From the NCBI RefSeq assembly GCF_027213785.1, contig NZ_JAPWGO010000006.1:151378-189351 (forward strand): DNA of 37,974 nt, read 5' to 3'. Both the position numbers and the translations under genes were made by a program. A model generated the notes under the pieces. The model made no database searches. It saw only the letters and a program-made list of their open reading frames with translations, and was not told where the DNA came from. Positions within the stretch are counted from its first letter, which is position 1, and each line of letters begins with the position of its first letter. Below, piece after piece: positions 1 through 8,269 of this stretch. The stretch comes from Limimaricola sp. G21655-S1. Its GTDB lineage: Bacteria > Pseudomonadota > Alphaproteobacteria > Rhodobacterales > Rhodobacteraceae.

Positions 1-109
1 CCCGGGGGATCCCCGGGGGGGCCCATGCATCCTGGGGGGCGGCCCTGGCGATCCGGGGGCTGGGCCGGGTCTCGCGCCAGGATGGGCGTTCGACCGGCCG
101 GGTTCCGTC
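1..109. other. GC-rich edge sequence, no gene seen
   Basis: Very GC-rich stretch downstream of the leftward RTX gene. It opens with a palindromic run around a GGATCC core (positions 1-19). There is no T-tract, so I do not call a terminator, and no reading frame is convincing. Confidence 0.4.
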
Positions 110-1921
110 CTAGCCGAGCTCGACCCAGTTCCCGCCCTCGCGGACATAGGTGGTGTCGTCGAACTCCAGCCGCTCCATGCCGGTGAGCACGTCGCGATCC
201 CCCTCGAAGGTGACGATCACCTTCTTGCCGAGCGTCACGCCGTAATCGCCGAAGTCACCATCGAACATGACGGTGTCGCGGCCCTTGCCGCCCACCAGCT
301 TGTCGTTGCCCAGATCGAAGATGAAGCTGTCGGCTCCACCGCCGCCCAGCACCCGGTCATTGCCGGCGCCGCCGTCGAGCGTGTCGCGCCCGCCGCCGCC
401 CGAGATCTTGTCCCGGCCCTCATCGCCGACGAGGACGTTCTTGCGGCCATCGCCGAGGAGCGTGTCGTTGTGGGTGCTGCCATGGACGTTCTCGATCTTC
501 ACGAGCCGGTCGCCCTCGGCATCCCCGCCCAGGCCGCTGCGCTTGGCCAGGTCCACGCTCACGCCCGCATCCGAGCCGCTGTAATCGGCCCAGTCCTTGC
601 CGCCGCGACCATTGAGCACGTCGGCGCCATCGCCGCCGATCAGCACGTTGCCGGCCTTGGAACCCAGGAGCTTGTCGTTCGCGTCCGAGCCGATCACGCC
701 TTCCATGCTCTTGAACTTGTCGCCGCCCGCATCGCCGCCCCGGGCCACGCCCTTCTGCAGGTTGACGGTGACGCCTTTCGCGGAGTCGCTGTAGTCGAGC
801 GTGTCGAAGCCCTTGCCGCCGACGAACCTGTCGGCGCCTTGGCCGCCGGCCATGATGTCGTCGCCCTTGCGGCCGATCAGCGTGTCCTTGGCCCCCAGGC
901 CGACGATCAAATCGTTGGCCTTCGTGCCCTTCAGGGTCTCGCCGGCATCGCTGCCTTCCTTCACGTTGGTCACAGCCGACAGCCGGCCCTCGGCCACGTC
1001 CTGCACGGCGATCTCGACATCCTGGGCCAGGCTCAGCCCGCCCGCGCCCGTCGCCGTGAGGGTGAGGGGGATGCTGTAGGCGTCCTCGAAATCGAGACTG
1101 ATCCCGGCTTTCAGCTTCAGCATGCCCTCCACCACTTCGAAGCGGTCGTCGGAGACGGTGATCTCGGGCGCGTCACCGCCATCGGGATCGGCGACCGACA
1201 GCGCGCCCACCACGGCGCCGGCGGCGTTTTCGGCCACCTGGCTGGCGGACAACTCGATCTCGCTGGGCATCTCCAGGATCCGGCTGATCTGGATCGCGTT
1301 GATCTTCGGGTTCTGGCTGTTGGCGACGAAGGCGAGGTTCAGCTCCTCATCCACGGCCGTGTAGACCAGCTCGCGGGTGATCACCGTGCCGAGGAAGGGC
1401 TGCTTGGCCGACATCGTCGCGGGCAGCGACGGCAGCTCCTGCCCCAGCGCCGCCGCGGCCTCGCCCAGCGGGTTCATGTCGGCGAACTCGGCAACGGCGG
1501 TGCCGTCCACCGTCACGTCGAAGATCCGGTCGTTGCCCGAGCGGAACGCCCCGGTCCAGTTCTCGACGTAAAGCAGCGTGATCTTGTAGGTCGCGCCGGT
1601 TTCGACATCGAAGTTGTAGCTCAGGGGTTCGTCGTCATTCGGCAGCGGCCTGATCTTGTCGTGGCGCTCGTGGACGAAGAGCTGCCAGGGCGCGTAATCC
1701 GCCACGGCGGGATCGGTGTAGGTGACCTCCGCTTCGGAGTCGGTGCTCTTGCTGGTGAACTCGTGTTCGACGTCGCCGGTGACGGAGACCGGGCCCGTGC
1801 CGTTCTCGAGCGCCAGGTCGCCGGTCCAGACCGGGCCGCCATCGATCGCGGCGACATCGGTGCTGCCGGCGTTGACGCGATAGACGATGCTCTCGCTGGA
1901 GTTTGTCGGGGAAAGTGCCAA
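110..1921 (-). CDS. Secreted RTX calcium-binding protein with malectin-like and cadherin-like domains
   Basis: Predicted exported surface protein of about 603 residues. The N-terminal ~200 residues resemble a malectin-type carbohydrate-binding domain (start RVNAG, GGP, a YKITLLYVENW strand, end NSQNPKINAIQI). A cadherin-like segment follows at roughly 220-310 (SVADPDGGD, LDFEDAYSIPLTLTATG). The C-terminal half carries hemolysin-type nonapeptide calcium repeats such as GGKGFDTLDYS, GGDGADVLNG and GGAGNDRVLGG. There is no Sec signal peptide, which fits type I (ABC) secretion from an uncleaved C-terminal signal; no type I secretion genes are in the window. I chose a TTG start because GAGGT lies seven bases upstream; an in-frame ATG 24 codons further up would add a Cys/Arg-rich leader unlike the family. 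The domain assignments are family knowledge; a role in glycan binding or adhesion is inference. Confidence 0.85.
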   Translation of the reverse strand: MALSPTNSSESIVYRVNAGSTDVAAIDGGPVWTGDLALENGTGPVSVTGDVEHEFTSKSTDSEAEVTYTDPAVADYAPWQLFVHERHDKIRPLPNDDEPLSYNFDVETGATYKITLLYVENWTGAFRSGNDRIFDVTVDGTAVAEFADMNPLGEAAAALGQELPSLPATMSAKQPFLGTVITRELVYTAVDEELNLAFVANSQNPKINAIQISRILEMPSEIELSASQVAENAAGAVVGALSVADPDGGDAPEITVSDDRFEVVEGMLKLKAGISLDFEDAYSIPLTLTATGAGGLSLAQDVEIAVQDVAEGRLSAVTNVKEGSDAGETLKGTKANDLIVGLGAKDTLIGRKGDDIMAGGQGADRFVGGKGFDTLDYSDSAKGVTVNLQKGVARGGDAGGDKFKSMEGVIGSDANDKLLGSKAGNVLIGGDGADVLNGRGGKDWADYSGSDAGVSVDLAKRSGLGGDAEGDRLVKIENVHGSTHNDTLLGDGRKNVLVGDEGRDKISGGGGRDTLDGGAGNDRVLGGGGADSFIFDLGNDKLVGGKGRDTVMFDGDFGDYGVTLGKKVIVTFEGDRDVLTGMERLEFDDTTYVREGGNWVELG

Positions 1922-3187
1922 GATCGTTACCTCTGGAATACGCGTTAAAAAAACCGGAGAAGCGCAAAACCCGCATCTCGATCGGCATGTCATGGCTGCC
2001 GGGAAATGGCCGGATCAGGGTCGGACGATGGCCCGGTAATGCAACAGGCCACAATTGCCGTTCCGTGATCCCAATCGATACCGCAATCGCTTTTGCGGAT
2101 CCGTTGCTCCTCACACCTGTAGGAGCGACGTTAGCAATCCCGCGCGACAGGGCAACCATTTTCTTGCCACAATCCCATATCGTGATGTCGGATTGCTCTC
2201 TGTGCGCGCCCCGGATTGCCTTGGCACCGACCGTATCCGCAGCGGCCAGGCTTTCCGCCGTGCAGTGACAGCCTCCGAAGCTGAATCTCCCTGGAATTTA
2301 TCTCGACAAGATGGCTGGGGGATCTGGCAGCCTTGGTTCGGATCGGCGCGAGGGAATCTGGGACTGCATCGCACCCGCTTGCCGGTGACGCGCTCCGGCC
2401 CCGCTGTGCCAGCCAAGGTTGCAGGCGGCCTCCACACGAAAGACCGCGTTGCGGCCCCAAGGAGAAGACGCCATGCCTTGTCTTCCCCTCGACACCCGCG
2501 CCCCGAGATCATTGGTGCCGCGCCATCGCCGCAATGGCTGGTCACTCCGCCAGCCATCCCCGGGGTCCTGGGCGCGCTGTCCTAGCTGGCCTCCAGGCGG
2601 GTCCACCTGGGCGCGATTCGGAGCGAATCGCGCGGGGGAAAAGGTCACGAGACCGACGATGCGCGCCTCGCGGAGGCCTGCGGCGCCGATCCCACCGCCG
2701 GCCCTGCCGGCGAGCGGCCTGAGCAGGCACAGGCGTCGACGCTTTCAACCGCAAGTCTACGGCCGTCGCCTGCTGGTCTGGCCCGTGTCTGGAATGACCG
2801 CGTGTCTTTTCCCGGCCTGCCGGTCGCGGATATTCACACGCCCTGTCCTGTTTCGCCCGATGCCCGGGGGTCATTCGCATGAAAGGATGGCCCGGGAATC
2901 GTGGCCGCCATAGGCAGCGATCCGTACGAAACCGACCATGTCTTCGTCGTGATCGGAACGCGCCGCGCGTGCCTATTGGATTTCATGGGGAAATCTCCGG
3001 GCTGGGGGTCAATGGGTCCGGCGCGAGGAGATCTTTCGCAATGCCCGCCTAAGCTGTGGCAATTTCGTACCTCCTTGCTGCCACAATCACCTGCTCAACT
3101 TGACCGGTCGCCGGCCTGGAAATAGCAGAAAAACTCTGCCGCCGGGATGAGAGCGGCGGACGTTCAGTTGTTTATAGAGAAAAATAC
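1922..3187. promoter_or_regulatory. Long divergent intergenic region with recurring GCCACAAT motifs
   Basis: About 1.27 kb between the leftward RTX gene and the rightward secreted-protein operon. All long frames here are low-complexity Arg/Pro/Ser/Ala-rich translations, so I see no gene. The octamer GCCACAAT occurs at about 2048, 2165 and 3079. The first two copies are followed 8-9 bases later by CGTGAT, so they look like a repeated composite element. It could hold promoters and regulator sites for both flanking surface units. No consensus sigma-70 promoter was identified with confidence. Confidence 0.35.
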
Positions 3188-3586
3188 ATGAAAAGAATTC
3201 AAGCGCTCGCGCTGCTGGCCGCGGTCGGCATTTCGGCCTCTCCCGTCGCCGCGGATATTCTGCCCGTTGCCACGGACCTTCTGCCCGACGCGCAGGGCCC
3301 CTTCGCGGTGTCCATCGCGGCCACCCTCGACACCGCCTCGGAGTCCCCGATGGCCCTGACGGCGCTGAGCGCTTCCGTGGCGACCGGCGGCTCGTCTGCG
3401 GCCTCCAACGCGACCGCGGTCGTCGATGGCACGCTCAACGGCGCCACCTCGAATGCGGGCGTCTCGACGAACAACGGCGTGCAGTCGAACGTCACCTTCT
3501 CCGGCGAGACCAACGAGTTCGTCTCCGACGTCAGCACCGGCACCCAGTACATGGGCTGTAGCATCCATTACCTCAATTGCTTCTGA
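3188..3586 (+). CDS. Small secreted Ala/Ser/Thr/Asn-rich protein, unknown function
   Basis: A 132-residue protein not recognised as a member of a named family. Residues 1-22 form a clear Sec signal peptide (KR, hydrophobic ALALLAAVGIS, cleavage near PVAA-D). The mature chain is low in complexity, rich in A/S/T/N/G/V, with alternating polar and small residues from about 55 to 115, as in exported beta-structured or fibre-forming proteins. It ends with two cysteines spaced C-x6-C (GCSIHYLNC), likely a disulfide formed after export. The start is supported by GAGA eight bases upstream. It is the first gene of a three-gene rightward unit. A perfect 13-bp hairpin separates it from the next gene, so it may be made in excess over the outer-membrane protein. 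Subunit of a surface structure is a guess only. Confidence 0.7.
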   Translation: MKRIQALALLAAVGISASPVAADILPVATDLLPDAQGPFAVSIAATLDTASESPMALTALSASVATGGSSAASNATAVVDGTLNGATSNAGVSTNNGVQSNVTFSGETNEFVSDVSTGTQYMGCSIHYLNCF

Positions 3587-3610
3587 CCCGACAGCGGTCG
3601 GTTGCATGAT

Positions 3611-3639
3611 CGCAAGGCGCGGGCTTCCCGCGCCTTGCG
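3611..3639 (+). promoter_or_regulatory. Intercistronic hairpin, perfect 13-bp stem
   Basis: CGCAAGGCGCGGG pairs with CCCGCGCCTTGCG around a three-base loop, 25 bases after the stop of the small secreted protein. There is no T-run after it, so it is not a classic terminator. It could be an attenuator or a 3'-end stabiliser giving higher levels of the upstream message. Confidence 0.6.
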
Positions 3640-3704
3640 CTATGGCACGGCATGGCCAGAGACATCGAAAAGCGCGGGGGCACACCGTGCAGAAAGATCC
3701 CTGA

Positions 3705-5717
3705 ATGGTGACGCAAAGCTTCCGCAGGCACTTGAAATCCTCCGTCTGCAGCGGTCTCTTCTTGGCCCTGCTGCCCCTGCCTGGCCTGGCCGAGGAGGCC
3801 CTCGGGCGCGCCGGCGCGGTGGTGCCGCTCACGAGCCGGTTCATCCTCAACGGCACGGTGCTCGACTACGGGCAAGGCGGCGTTGTCTCGGAGGGGCTGG
3901 TGGCCGGCGGCAAGCGCGATCTTGTCCCGCAGGCCGACATGACCCTCGCTCTGTCGCAGGATCTGCGCGAAGGGATCAGCGGCGCGCTGTTCCACCGGCG
4001 CCAGACCGGCTGGTATGCGCAGCTGCGCACCACCCTGGACGCGCAGACCATCACCACCACGCAGCGCGAAGCGGTCGATCTGACCGGCTCGCGCACCTAC
4101 CTGACCGTGACCGGCCGCTGCCTGTTTCTCGAGGCCGACCCGGACGCCTATTGCAGCTACACGCCGGGCATCGCCGTCGAGGCGGCGGACCTCGATCCCG
4201 ACACGCTGGTGCCGAACGATTTCGCCGTCGATTCCGAGTTCGGCCTGGTGATCGACCGGGAGACGCATGACGCGCTCAAGGCGAGCGGGTTCCAGCGCGG
4301 CATGGCCGGCGGCGAGACCGTGGGGCTGGCGCTGGACCTGCCCAACAGCGGCTTCACCTACGCGCAGGACCGCGCCGGGCTGAACGGGATCAAGCGCCGG
4401 GAGGACAGCCGGTCGCAGCTCGTCGCGTCGGTCTCGCATCTCGAGCAGAACCTCTTCAGCAACGATGCCGGCGCCGCGCTGGACCGGACCGTCCGGGGCG
4501 TGGTGCTTCTCGACGAGGAGGACTGGGACCGGGACGCATTCGCCCTGCAGGCCCTGTCGTGGCTTCTGCCGGGGGCCGACGGCCGGCTGAGGCCGGGCGA
4601 TGACGCGCCCGATGTCGGCATCAGCAACAACCTGTTTTATGCCGCCAACAACACGCGGCTGCCGCAAGACAGCTTCACGACCTACCACGCGAGCCTGTCC
4701 CGGGTGGCGCATTCCGCCACGCCGCCGCGGACGGCCGCCGAAACCCCGGTGGCGTGGTCCAACAGCCTGTGGCTGGGCTTTTCCCCGATCCGGGACGTGG
4801 ATCAGTCCGTTGAGCTGCGCTACGCGCCGACCGGTCCGCGCGAGACCACCGCCTCGAGCTTTCGCCAGGGCGGGATCGCCGGCGATCTGAGCGGACGGAT
4901 CACGATCGTGGATGCGCTCACGCAGGACCTGTCCCAGATCCAGCTGTCGGATGTCGAGGATCTCTTCGTCCAGACCGGCGCCGAGCTCACGACGCAGGAC
5001 GCGATACGGCAGGTCACCTTCCGCGAGGAGCACGCGTTTCGCTACGCGCCGCACCTGTCGTTCTCCGGCAACCGCACCAGCGGGACCAGCGTGCTGCGCT
5101 ACTACACCGGCGCGCTGCTGGACGAGGACACCAACGCCTATGCGGGCATGGCCTATTCTCTCAACAGCGGCAGCGGATGGACGGCCCATCTGGGCGCGGA
5201 GGCCTACTCCGACCCCGACCAGGATCACTACAGCAAGCTGCAGGCCAATCTGAGCAAGGCGGTGACGCTGTCCCCGGGCCGCAGGCTGAGCCTGGGCGCG
5301 TCCGGGCTGGCGGAGCTGGACCGGCCGGAGCTCGACGGAACGACGCCGCGGCTTGGCGAGGGCGACAACGTCGTCGATGTCGCGGCCGGCTACCGCGAGA
5401 GCGGGTTCACTCTCAGCTTGCGGCAGCGGTTCAGCGGCGTCGGGACCGACGACGAGACCACCAGCACGACGCTGGGCCTGGGCGTCGACCCCAGCCCACG
5501 CCTGGCGATGAACTTCGAGATCACGCCTTACTCCAGCGAGGACAGCTACATCGCCGCGAGCACCGGCTTGGCCTGGGGGCTGATGGACAGCCCGGGCGCG
5601 CCGCGGCTGCGCGTGCAATGGAGCAAGATCAAGTATGATTACGGCACCGACGGGGTGGGCCAGCCGTTCGAGACCTCCGAGCAGACCGTGCTCGCGGCCC
5701 TGCAGATGACGTTCTGA
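3705..5717 (+). CDS. Predicted outer-membrane beta-barrel protein
   Basis: A 670-residue exported protein. A signal peptide covers residues 1 to about 29 (RRHLKSS, SGLFLALLPLPGLAEEA). The mature chain is made of alternating amphipathic strands with many aromatic/glycine turns (GWYAQLRTTL, SVELRYAPTG, HLSFSGNRTSGTSVLRYYTG, WTAHLGAEAYSD, LRVQWSKIKYDYG) and ends in phenylalanine (LAALQMTF), the C-terminal signature used by the BAM machinery. Two cysteines (about 135 and 149) could pair. I do not recognise a family; plausible roles are a porin-like channel or an export pore for the upstream small secreted protein. The ATG is preceded only by a weak AGAAAGATC; GTG two codons on is an alternative. 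It lies between two small exported-protein genes in the same direction, 25 bases before the third. Confidence 0.7.
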   Translation: MVTQSFRRHLKSSVCSGLFLALLPLPGLAEEALGRAGAVVPLTSRFILNGTVLDYGQGGVVSEGLVAGGKRDLVPQADMTLALSQDLREGISGALFHRRQTGWYAQLRTTLDAQTITTTQREAVDLTGSRTYLTVTGRCLFLEADPDAYCSYTPGIAVEAADLDPDTLVPNDFAVDSEFGLVIDRETHDALKASGFQRGMAGGETVGLALDLPNSGFTYAQDRAGLNGIKRREDSRSQLVASVSHLEQNLFSNDAGAALDRTVRGVVLLDEEDWDRDAFALQALSWLLPGADGRLRPGDDAPDVGISNNLFYAANNTRLPQDSFTTYHASLSRVAHSATPPRTAAETPVAWSNSLWLGFSPIRDVDQSVELRYAPTGPRETTASSFRQGGIAGDLSGRITIVDALTQDLSQIQLSDVEDLFVQTGAELTTQDAIRQVTFREEHAFRYAPHLSFSGNRTSGTSVLRYYTGALLDEDTNAYAGMAYSLNSGSGWTAHLGAEAYSDPDQDHYSKLQANLSKAVTLSPGRRLSLGASGLAELDRPELDGTTPRLGEGDNVVDVAAGYRESGFTLSLRQRFSGVGTDDETTSTTLGLGVDPSPRLAMNFEITPYSSEDSYIAASTGLAWGLMDSPGAPRLRVQWSKIKYDYGTDGVGQPFETSEQTVLAALQMTF

Positions 5718-5742
5718 AACGCGACCCCAGGGGGAGAGATAC

Positions 5743-6039
5743 ATGTTCCTGACGACATCAAGGGCCGTGGCCTGCGCCGCGCTGTTCGCCACCGGCGCCC
5801 CTGTGGCCACCTGGGCCCAGGAGGCCGATCCGACGCGCGTGGAGATGGTCCTCGTGCAGGAGTCCGGCCAGACCACGGCGATGAGCGTCTCGGTCGCCCA
5901 GGGGCCCTACATGGAAACGGCCAGCTTCCGCTCCGCCACCGCCATCGCCACGGGGGCGATCGCGTCGCTGGAGCCGGTCGAAAAGTTCGAGCGTCCGGAA
6001 GAGGGCTTCGACCTCTTCACCTCGCGGGTGGGACGGTAG
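5743..6039 (+). CDS. Small exported protein, unknown function
   Basis: A 98-residue protein with a signal peptide (cleavage near WAQ-EADP at about residue 26), leaving a mature domain of about 72 residues rich in beta-prone segments (RVEMVLVQESGQTTAMSVSV). No cysteine survives in the mature part. The start is well supported by GGGGAGAG upstream of ATG, close in style to the ribosome site of the first gene of the unit. It follows the barrel gene by 25 bases and is probably co-transcribed. The small periplasmic size recalls accessory or chaperone proteins of surface-fibre systems, but I see no sequence match to a named one. Confidence 0.65.
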   Translation: MFLTTSRAVACAALFATGAPVATWAQEADPTRVEMVLVQESGQTTAMSVSVAQGPYMETASFRSATAIATGAIASLEPVEKFERPEEGFDLFTSRVGR

Positions 6040-6043
6040 AACC

Positions 6044-6094
6044 GGCTGCGGCAGGCCATGCCCGGCCGGGCTTCGTCTTCCAGGCGCCGCAGCC
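6044..6094 (+). terminator. Possible terminator hairpin after the secreted/outer-membrane operon
   Basis: GGCTGCGG (6044-6051) pairs with CCGCAGCC (6087-6094), with an inner GCC/GGC pairing around CATGCCCGGCC. It starts five bases after the last stop. There is no long T-tract, so it may be a Rho-independent-like or processing hairpin. Confidence 0.4.
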
Positions 6095-6885
6095 TTGATC
6101 CAGACCGCGCAGACGCGGCAGGCGCACATCTCGAGGGTGATGCACTGAGGCGCGCCGCGTCCGGCCGGGCTGACCTTGGCCAGGACGAAGATCGTGGGCC
6201 CCTCGCCCATCTCGGCTTTGCGCGCGGCTGTGTCGAGGCGTCCTGGCGAGCAGTGCCGTGAACAGCATCTCGTCATGGGCGAAACCGCCGCCGCGAGAGA
6301 TCCGTCCTGCCACGCCGTGGCGGTCGGCCACGACAACCGGCACCGCTTCTGGCCGGCGGGCCGCGGCCTCCACCACGCGGTGGGGGATCCTGCAAATCCG
6401 GCGCGCCCGAAATGGCATTCGAGGGCGACTGCGAAGACAAAGGCCTCATTTGTGCCCTGTTCGGATGCAACCTGGAGGACATGCGACAGCGCTGCCTCGC
6501 GATCCTGCAGAGGATCGAGAGGTGACGGGGGAGCGGATGAGATCGCGGGCGGCGTTCCAGGAGGGCGAGGACATCGATGGCGGCTTTGGCACCCCCTCTG
6601 GCGCGTGGGTCGATCGTGACGCGACGGGGGCCCGGGCGAACGGCATTCGTCACGATCCGCCAGCATGCCGAGACCGCGGCCCCTGCCATGCGCTGCGTGC
6701 CCCCTGGGTGCCGCTTCGCCACCAGGACCGGCCCCGGGGGTTCCGACGATCGGCAGAGCTGCGAGGTGCTGGCCGAGGCGAGACGGAAGGCGGAACGAGT
6801 TGGGGCATGGATGCGCCCCGCGGCACCTCATGGGCCGCGCAGCATCTGGGATCAGACGGCGAGTGCCCGGCAGCATGTCCGAAAA
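6095..6885. other. GC-rich stretch without a convincing gene
   Basis: About 800 bp in which every long frame gives Arg/Ala/Pro/Gly-rich, low-complexity protein. A minus-strand segment around 6130-6330 has somewhat more protein-like composition (containing GEGPTIFVLAKVS and CITLEMCACRVC) but is broken by frame changes on both sides. It may be a decayed gene; I could not identify a family. Confidence 0.3.
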
Positions 6886-6886
6886 C

Positions 6887-6996
6887 CCCGTCCAGGCATG
6901 GCCCCTTTACCTAAAGGGGCGCGATGCAGGCCGCTACGACTGATAACCGGGGGCGGCCAGGGGGCCGGGAGCAGTGGGATGCTGCACCGGCCCCAC
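6887..6996 (+). repeat. Structured repeat unit, copy 1
   Basis: About 110 bp similar to a second copy at 7212-7332 (spacing 334 bp). It holds three potential hairpins: CCCCTTTA/TAAAGGGG around CC (6902-6919), GGCCGC/GCGGCC (about 6929-6954), and GGGGCCGG/CCGGCCCC (about 6961-6994) with an inner AGCA/TGCT pairing. The shared core between hairpins one and two is GCGCGATGCAGGC. See the matching second copy for differences in the stems. Confidence 0.55.
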
Positions 6997-7211
6997 CTAT
7001 ACCTTTGGCGCGCCCGGCCTTAGTCCATTTGCACTACAACCCGCGGATTGACAGGACCCTATGATCAGCCGGGGGGCCACCCCCCAGGCCCGAAGGGTCT
7101 TTGTGAATTAACGAGTTTGGTCCGCCATTTGCCCGTGGCGGGCCATTTTCGCAACTCCGTCCCGTCCAGGGCGTCCCGCCGCCAGGCCTGCGGCTTCCTT
7201 TCCGCCCCTGC
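6997..7211. other. Spacer between the two structured repeats, with a stem-loop
   Basis: Lower-GC spacer. It contains CCGCCA-N8-TGGCGG near 7122-7141 followed by GCCATTTTCGC. This resembles a decayed version of the strong terminator that follows the second repeat copy at 7477-7506, which suggests that the duplicated module includes both the GC-rich unit and its downstream stem-loop. Confidence 0.4.
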
Positions 7212-7332
7212 AAACCCGTCCAGCGGGCGGGCCTGGCCCCTCACGCGAGGGCGCGCGATGCAGGCTGTCATGGCCGACAGCCGGGGGCTGTCAGGGGGAC
7301 CGAGGGCCATGAAATGCTGCCCGGCCCCCTCG
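7212..7332 (+). repeat. Structured repeat unit, copy 2
   Basis: Diverged second copy of the unit at 6887-6996. The first hairpin is kept with different bases (CCCTC/GAGGG instead of CCCCTTTA/TAAAGGGG), directly before the same GCGCGATGCAGGC core. The second region offers GGCTGTC/GACAGCC, and the third ends in the shared ATGCTGC-CCGGCCCC. Different bases that keep pairing suggest that structure is what is conserved. Confidence 0.5.
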
Positions 7333-7384
7333 TTCGGAAGCCAGGACTGCCTCCATGATAATCAAGAAAGTTCAGAGATATGCA

Positions 7385-7506
7385 TTGACGTCGCCTCGAT
7401 TGCCGCTAAGGCATGGTCTTGCGAGTGGTCACTTGCACATCCGGAATGCCTGCCTGAACATTCCGTCCCATTTTTTGCCCGCCATTTTCATGGCGGGCTT
7501 TTTTTC
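7385..7506 (+). ncRNA. Candidate small RNA ending at a strong terminator
   Basis: No convincing reading frame lies in the roughly 150 bp before the terminator at 7477-7506, yet that terminator is of high quality and points rightward, so something is transcribed into it. TTGACG at 7385-7390 could be a -35 box, but the -10 position (TAAGGC or AAGGCA) is poor. The exact 5' end is therefore a guess. It could also be the 3' end of a longer transcript through the structured repeats. Confidence 0.3.
7477..7506 (+). terminator. Rho-independent terminator
   Basis: GCCCGCCA pairs with TGGCGGGC around a TTTTCA loop, followed by seven T residues. Transcripts moving rightward end here. The minus strand has no T-run, so it is one-directional. 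Confidence 0.8.
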
Positions 7507-7901
7507 TGCAAACGGGCGGGCATGCCAGACCGGGAGCGCAGCGGCATCATCCGCGACCCATGCCACGCCCGTTGCCGTGACAGGCGGGCTCCCGCTCTGC
7601 GCCCGCAGGCCCATGCCGGGCGGGAGCCAATCGTGCCGGTGGTCGCAGGGAGGGGCTGGTCTCGACCTTCTCGACCATGGGTCCGATCCCTGCCCCTCGC
7701 GGCTCGAAATGCCGCGACACGACGCGGTCAGCCCGGATCGAGCCGCGCGGGGATTGCGCAGACGCGCGGCAAGAGGCGTCACTTGGAAGCTCTGCCGCCC
7801 CCGCGCCTCGTGATCCGCGCAACAGGCGCTCCCGCGGGGAGCCCGCCCTGCGGCAGCGGCTGCAAGATCCTTCGGAAGGGAAGCGGTCGGGGCGGCGGAC
7901 A
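7507..7901. other. GC-rich intergenic stretch, no gene seen
   Basis: About 400 bp between the terminator and the H-NS gene. It begins with CTGCAAACGGGCGGGC, which echoes the start of the second repeat copy (CTGCAAAC...GGGCGGGC at about 7208), possibly a remnant of a third unit. No reading frame has natural composition. Confidence 0.3.
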
Positions 7902-7938
7902 GGCGCCCGGCGCTCCGCGAAACGGGACGCCGGGCGCC
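7902..7938 (-). terminator. Hairpin after the H-NS-family gene
   Basis: GGCGCCCGGCG (7902-7912) pairs perfectly with CGCCGGGCGCC (7928-7938), four bases beyond the stop of the leftward H-NS-family gene. It lacks a T-tract but its position and strength suggest a transcript end. Confidence 0.55.
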
Positions 7939-7942
7939 ATTC

Positions 7943-8269
7943 TTACCGCGCGATCAGGAAGTCATCGAGCGATTTGTTGGCCGCCAGCCCATCCTTGATC
8001 CATTGCGGCTGGCGTCCGCGCCCGCTCCAGACCTGGGTTTCATCATCGGGGTTGCGGTATTTCGGCGGGTTGATCGACTTGGACGGCTTTCCGGCCGAGG
8101 CGCCGATGAGATCCTTCAGCGAGAAGCCGGCGGATTTGGCCGCGGCTTCCGCGGCCGCGAGTGCGTCCTGACGACGGCGCGCCTCGTAGGTCTGAATGGC
8201 GGTCGCGGTTTCCTTGTGAAGCTTTTTCAGCTCGTCAAGATCCAGATCGCTCAGGTCGAAGTCGCTCAT
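7943..8269 (-). CDS. H-NS family nucleoid-associated protein (HvrA-like)
   Basis: A 108-residue DNA-binding protein. The N-terminal half is an acidic/helical oligomerisation region (DLSDLDLDELKKLHKETATAIQTYEARRR). The C-terminal half has the H-NS DNA-binding core, YRNPDDETQVWSGRGRQPQWI (seen at about residues 70-90), where the GRGRQP loop is the minor-groove contact. Such proteins bind AT-rich, often foreign, DNA and silence it; alphaproteobacterial members include HvrA. Length and domain order are normal. The start is supported by AAAGGA seven bases upstream of ATG. It is monocistronic, with a strong hairpin just after the stop. It is encoded near several AT-rich transferred segments it could silence (inference). 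Confidence 0.92.
   Translation of the reverse strand: MSDFDLSDLDLDELKKLHKETATAIQTYEARRRQDALAAAEAAAKSAGFSLKDLIGASAGKPSKSINPPKYRNPDDETQVWSGRGRQPQWIKDGLAANKSLDDFLIAR

Noticed and set aside
470-1948. A 492-codon plus-strand frame opposite the RTX gene
   Set aside because: His/Ala/Val/Gly-rich antisense shadow of the GC-rich RTX coding sequence; the minus strand has clear domains.
3573-5876. A 767-codon minus-strand frame opposite the barrel gene
   Set aside because: Low-complexity Arg/Ala/Gly-rich translation, mirror of the barrel frame, which has a signal peptide and beta pattern.
5758-6876. A 372-codon minus-strand frame
   Set aside because: Runs antisense into the small exported protein gene and is Pro/Arg-rich; only a short inner part looks protein-like, so at most a relic.
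6887-7332. CRISPR array
   Set aside because: Only two diverged copies 334 bp apart, with no regular short spacers.
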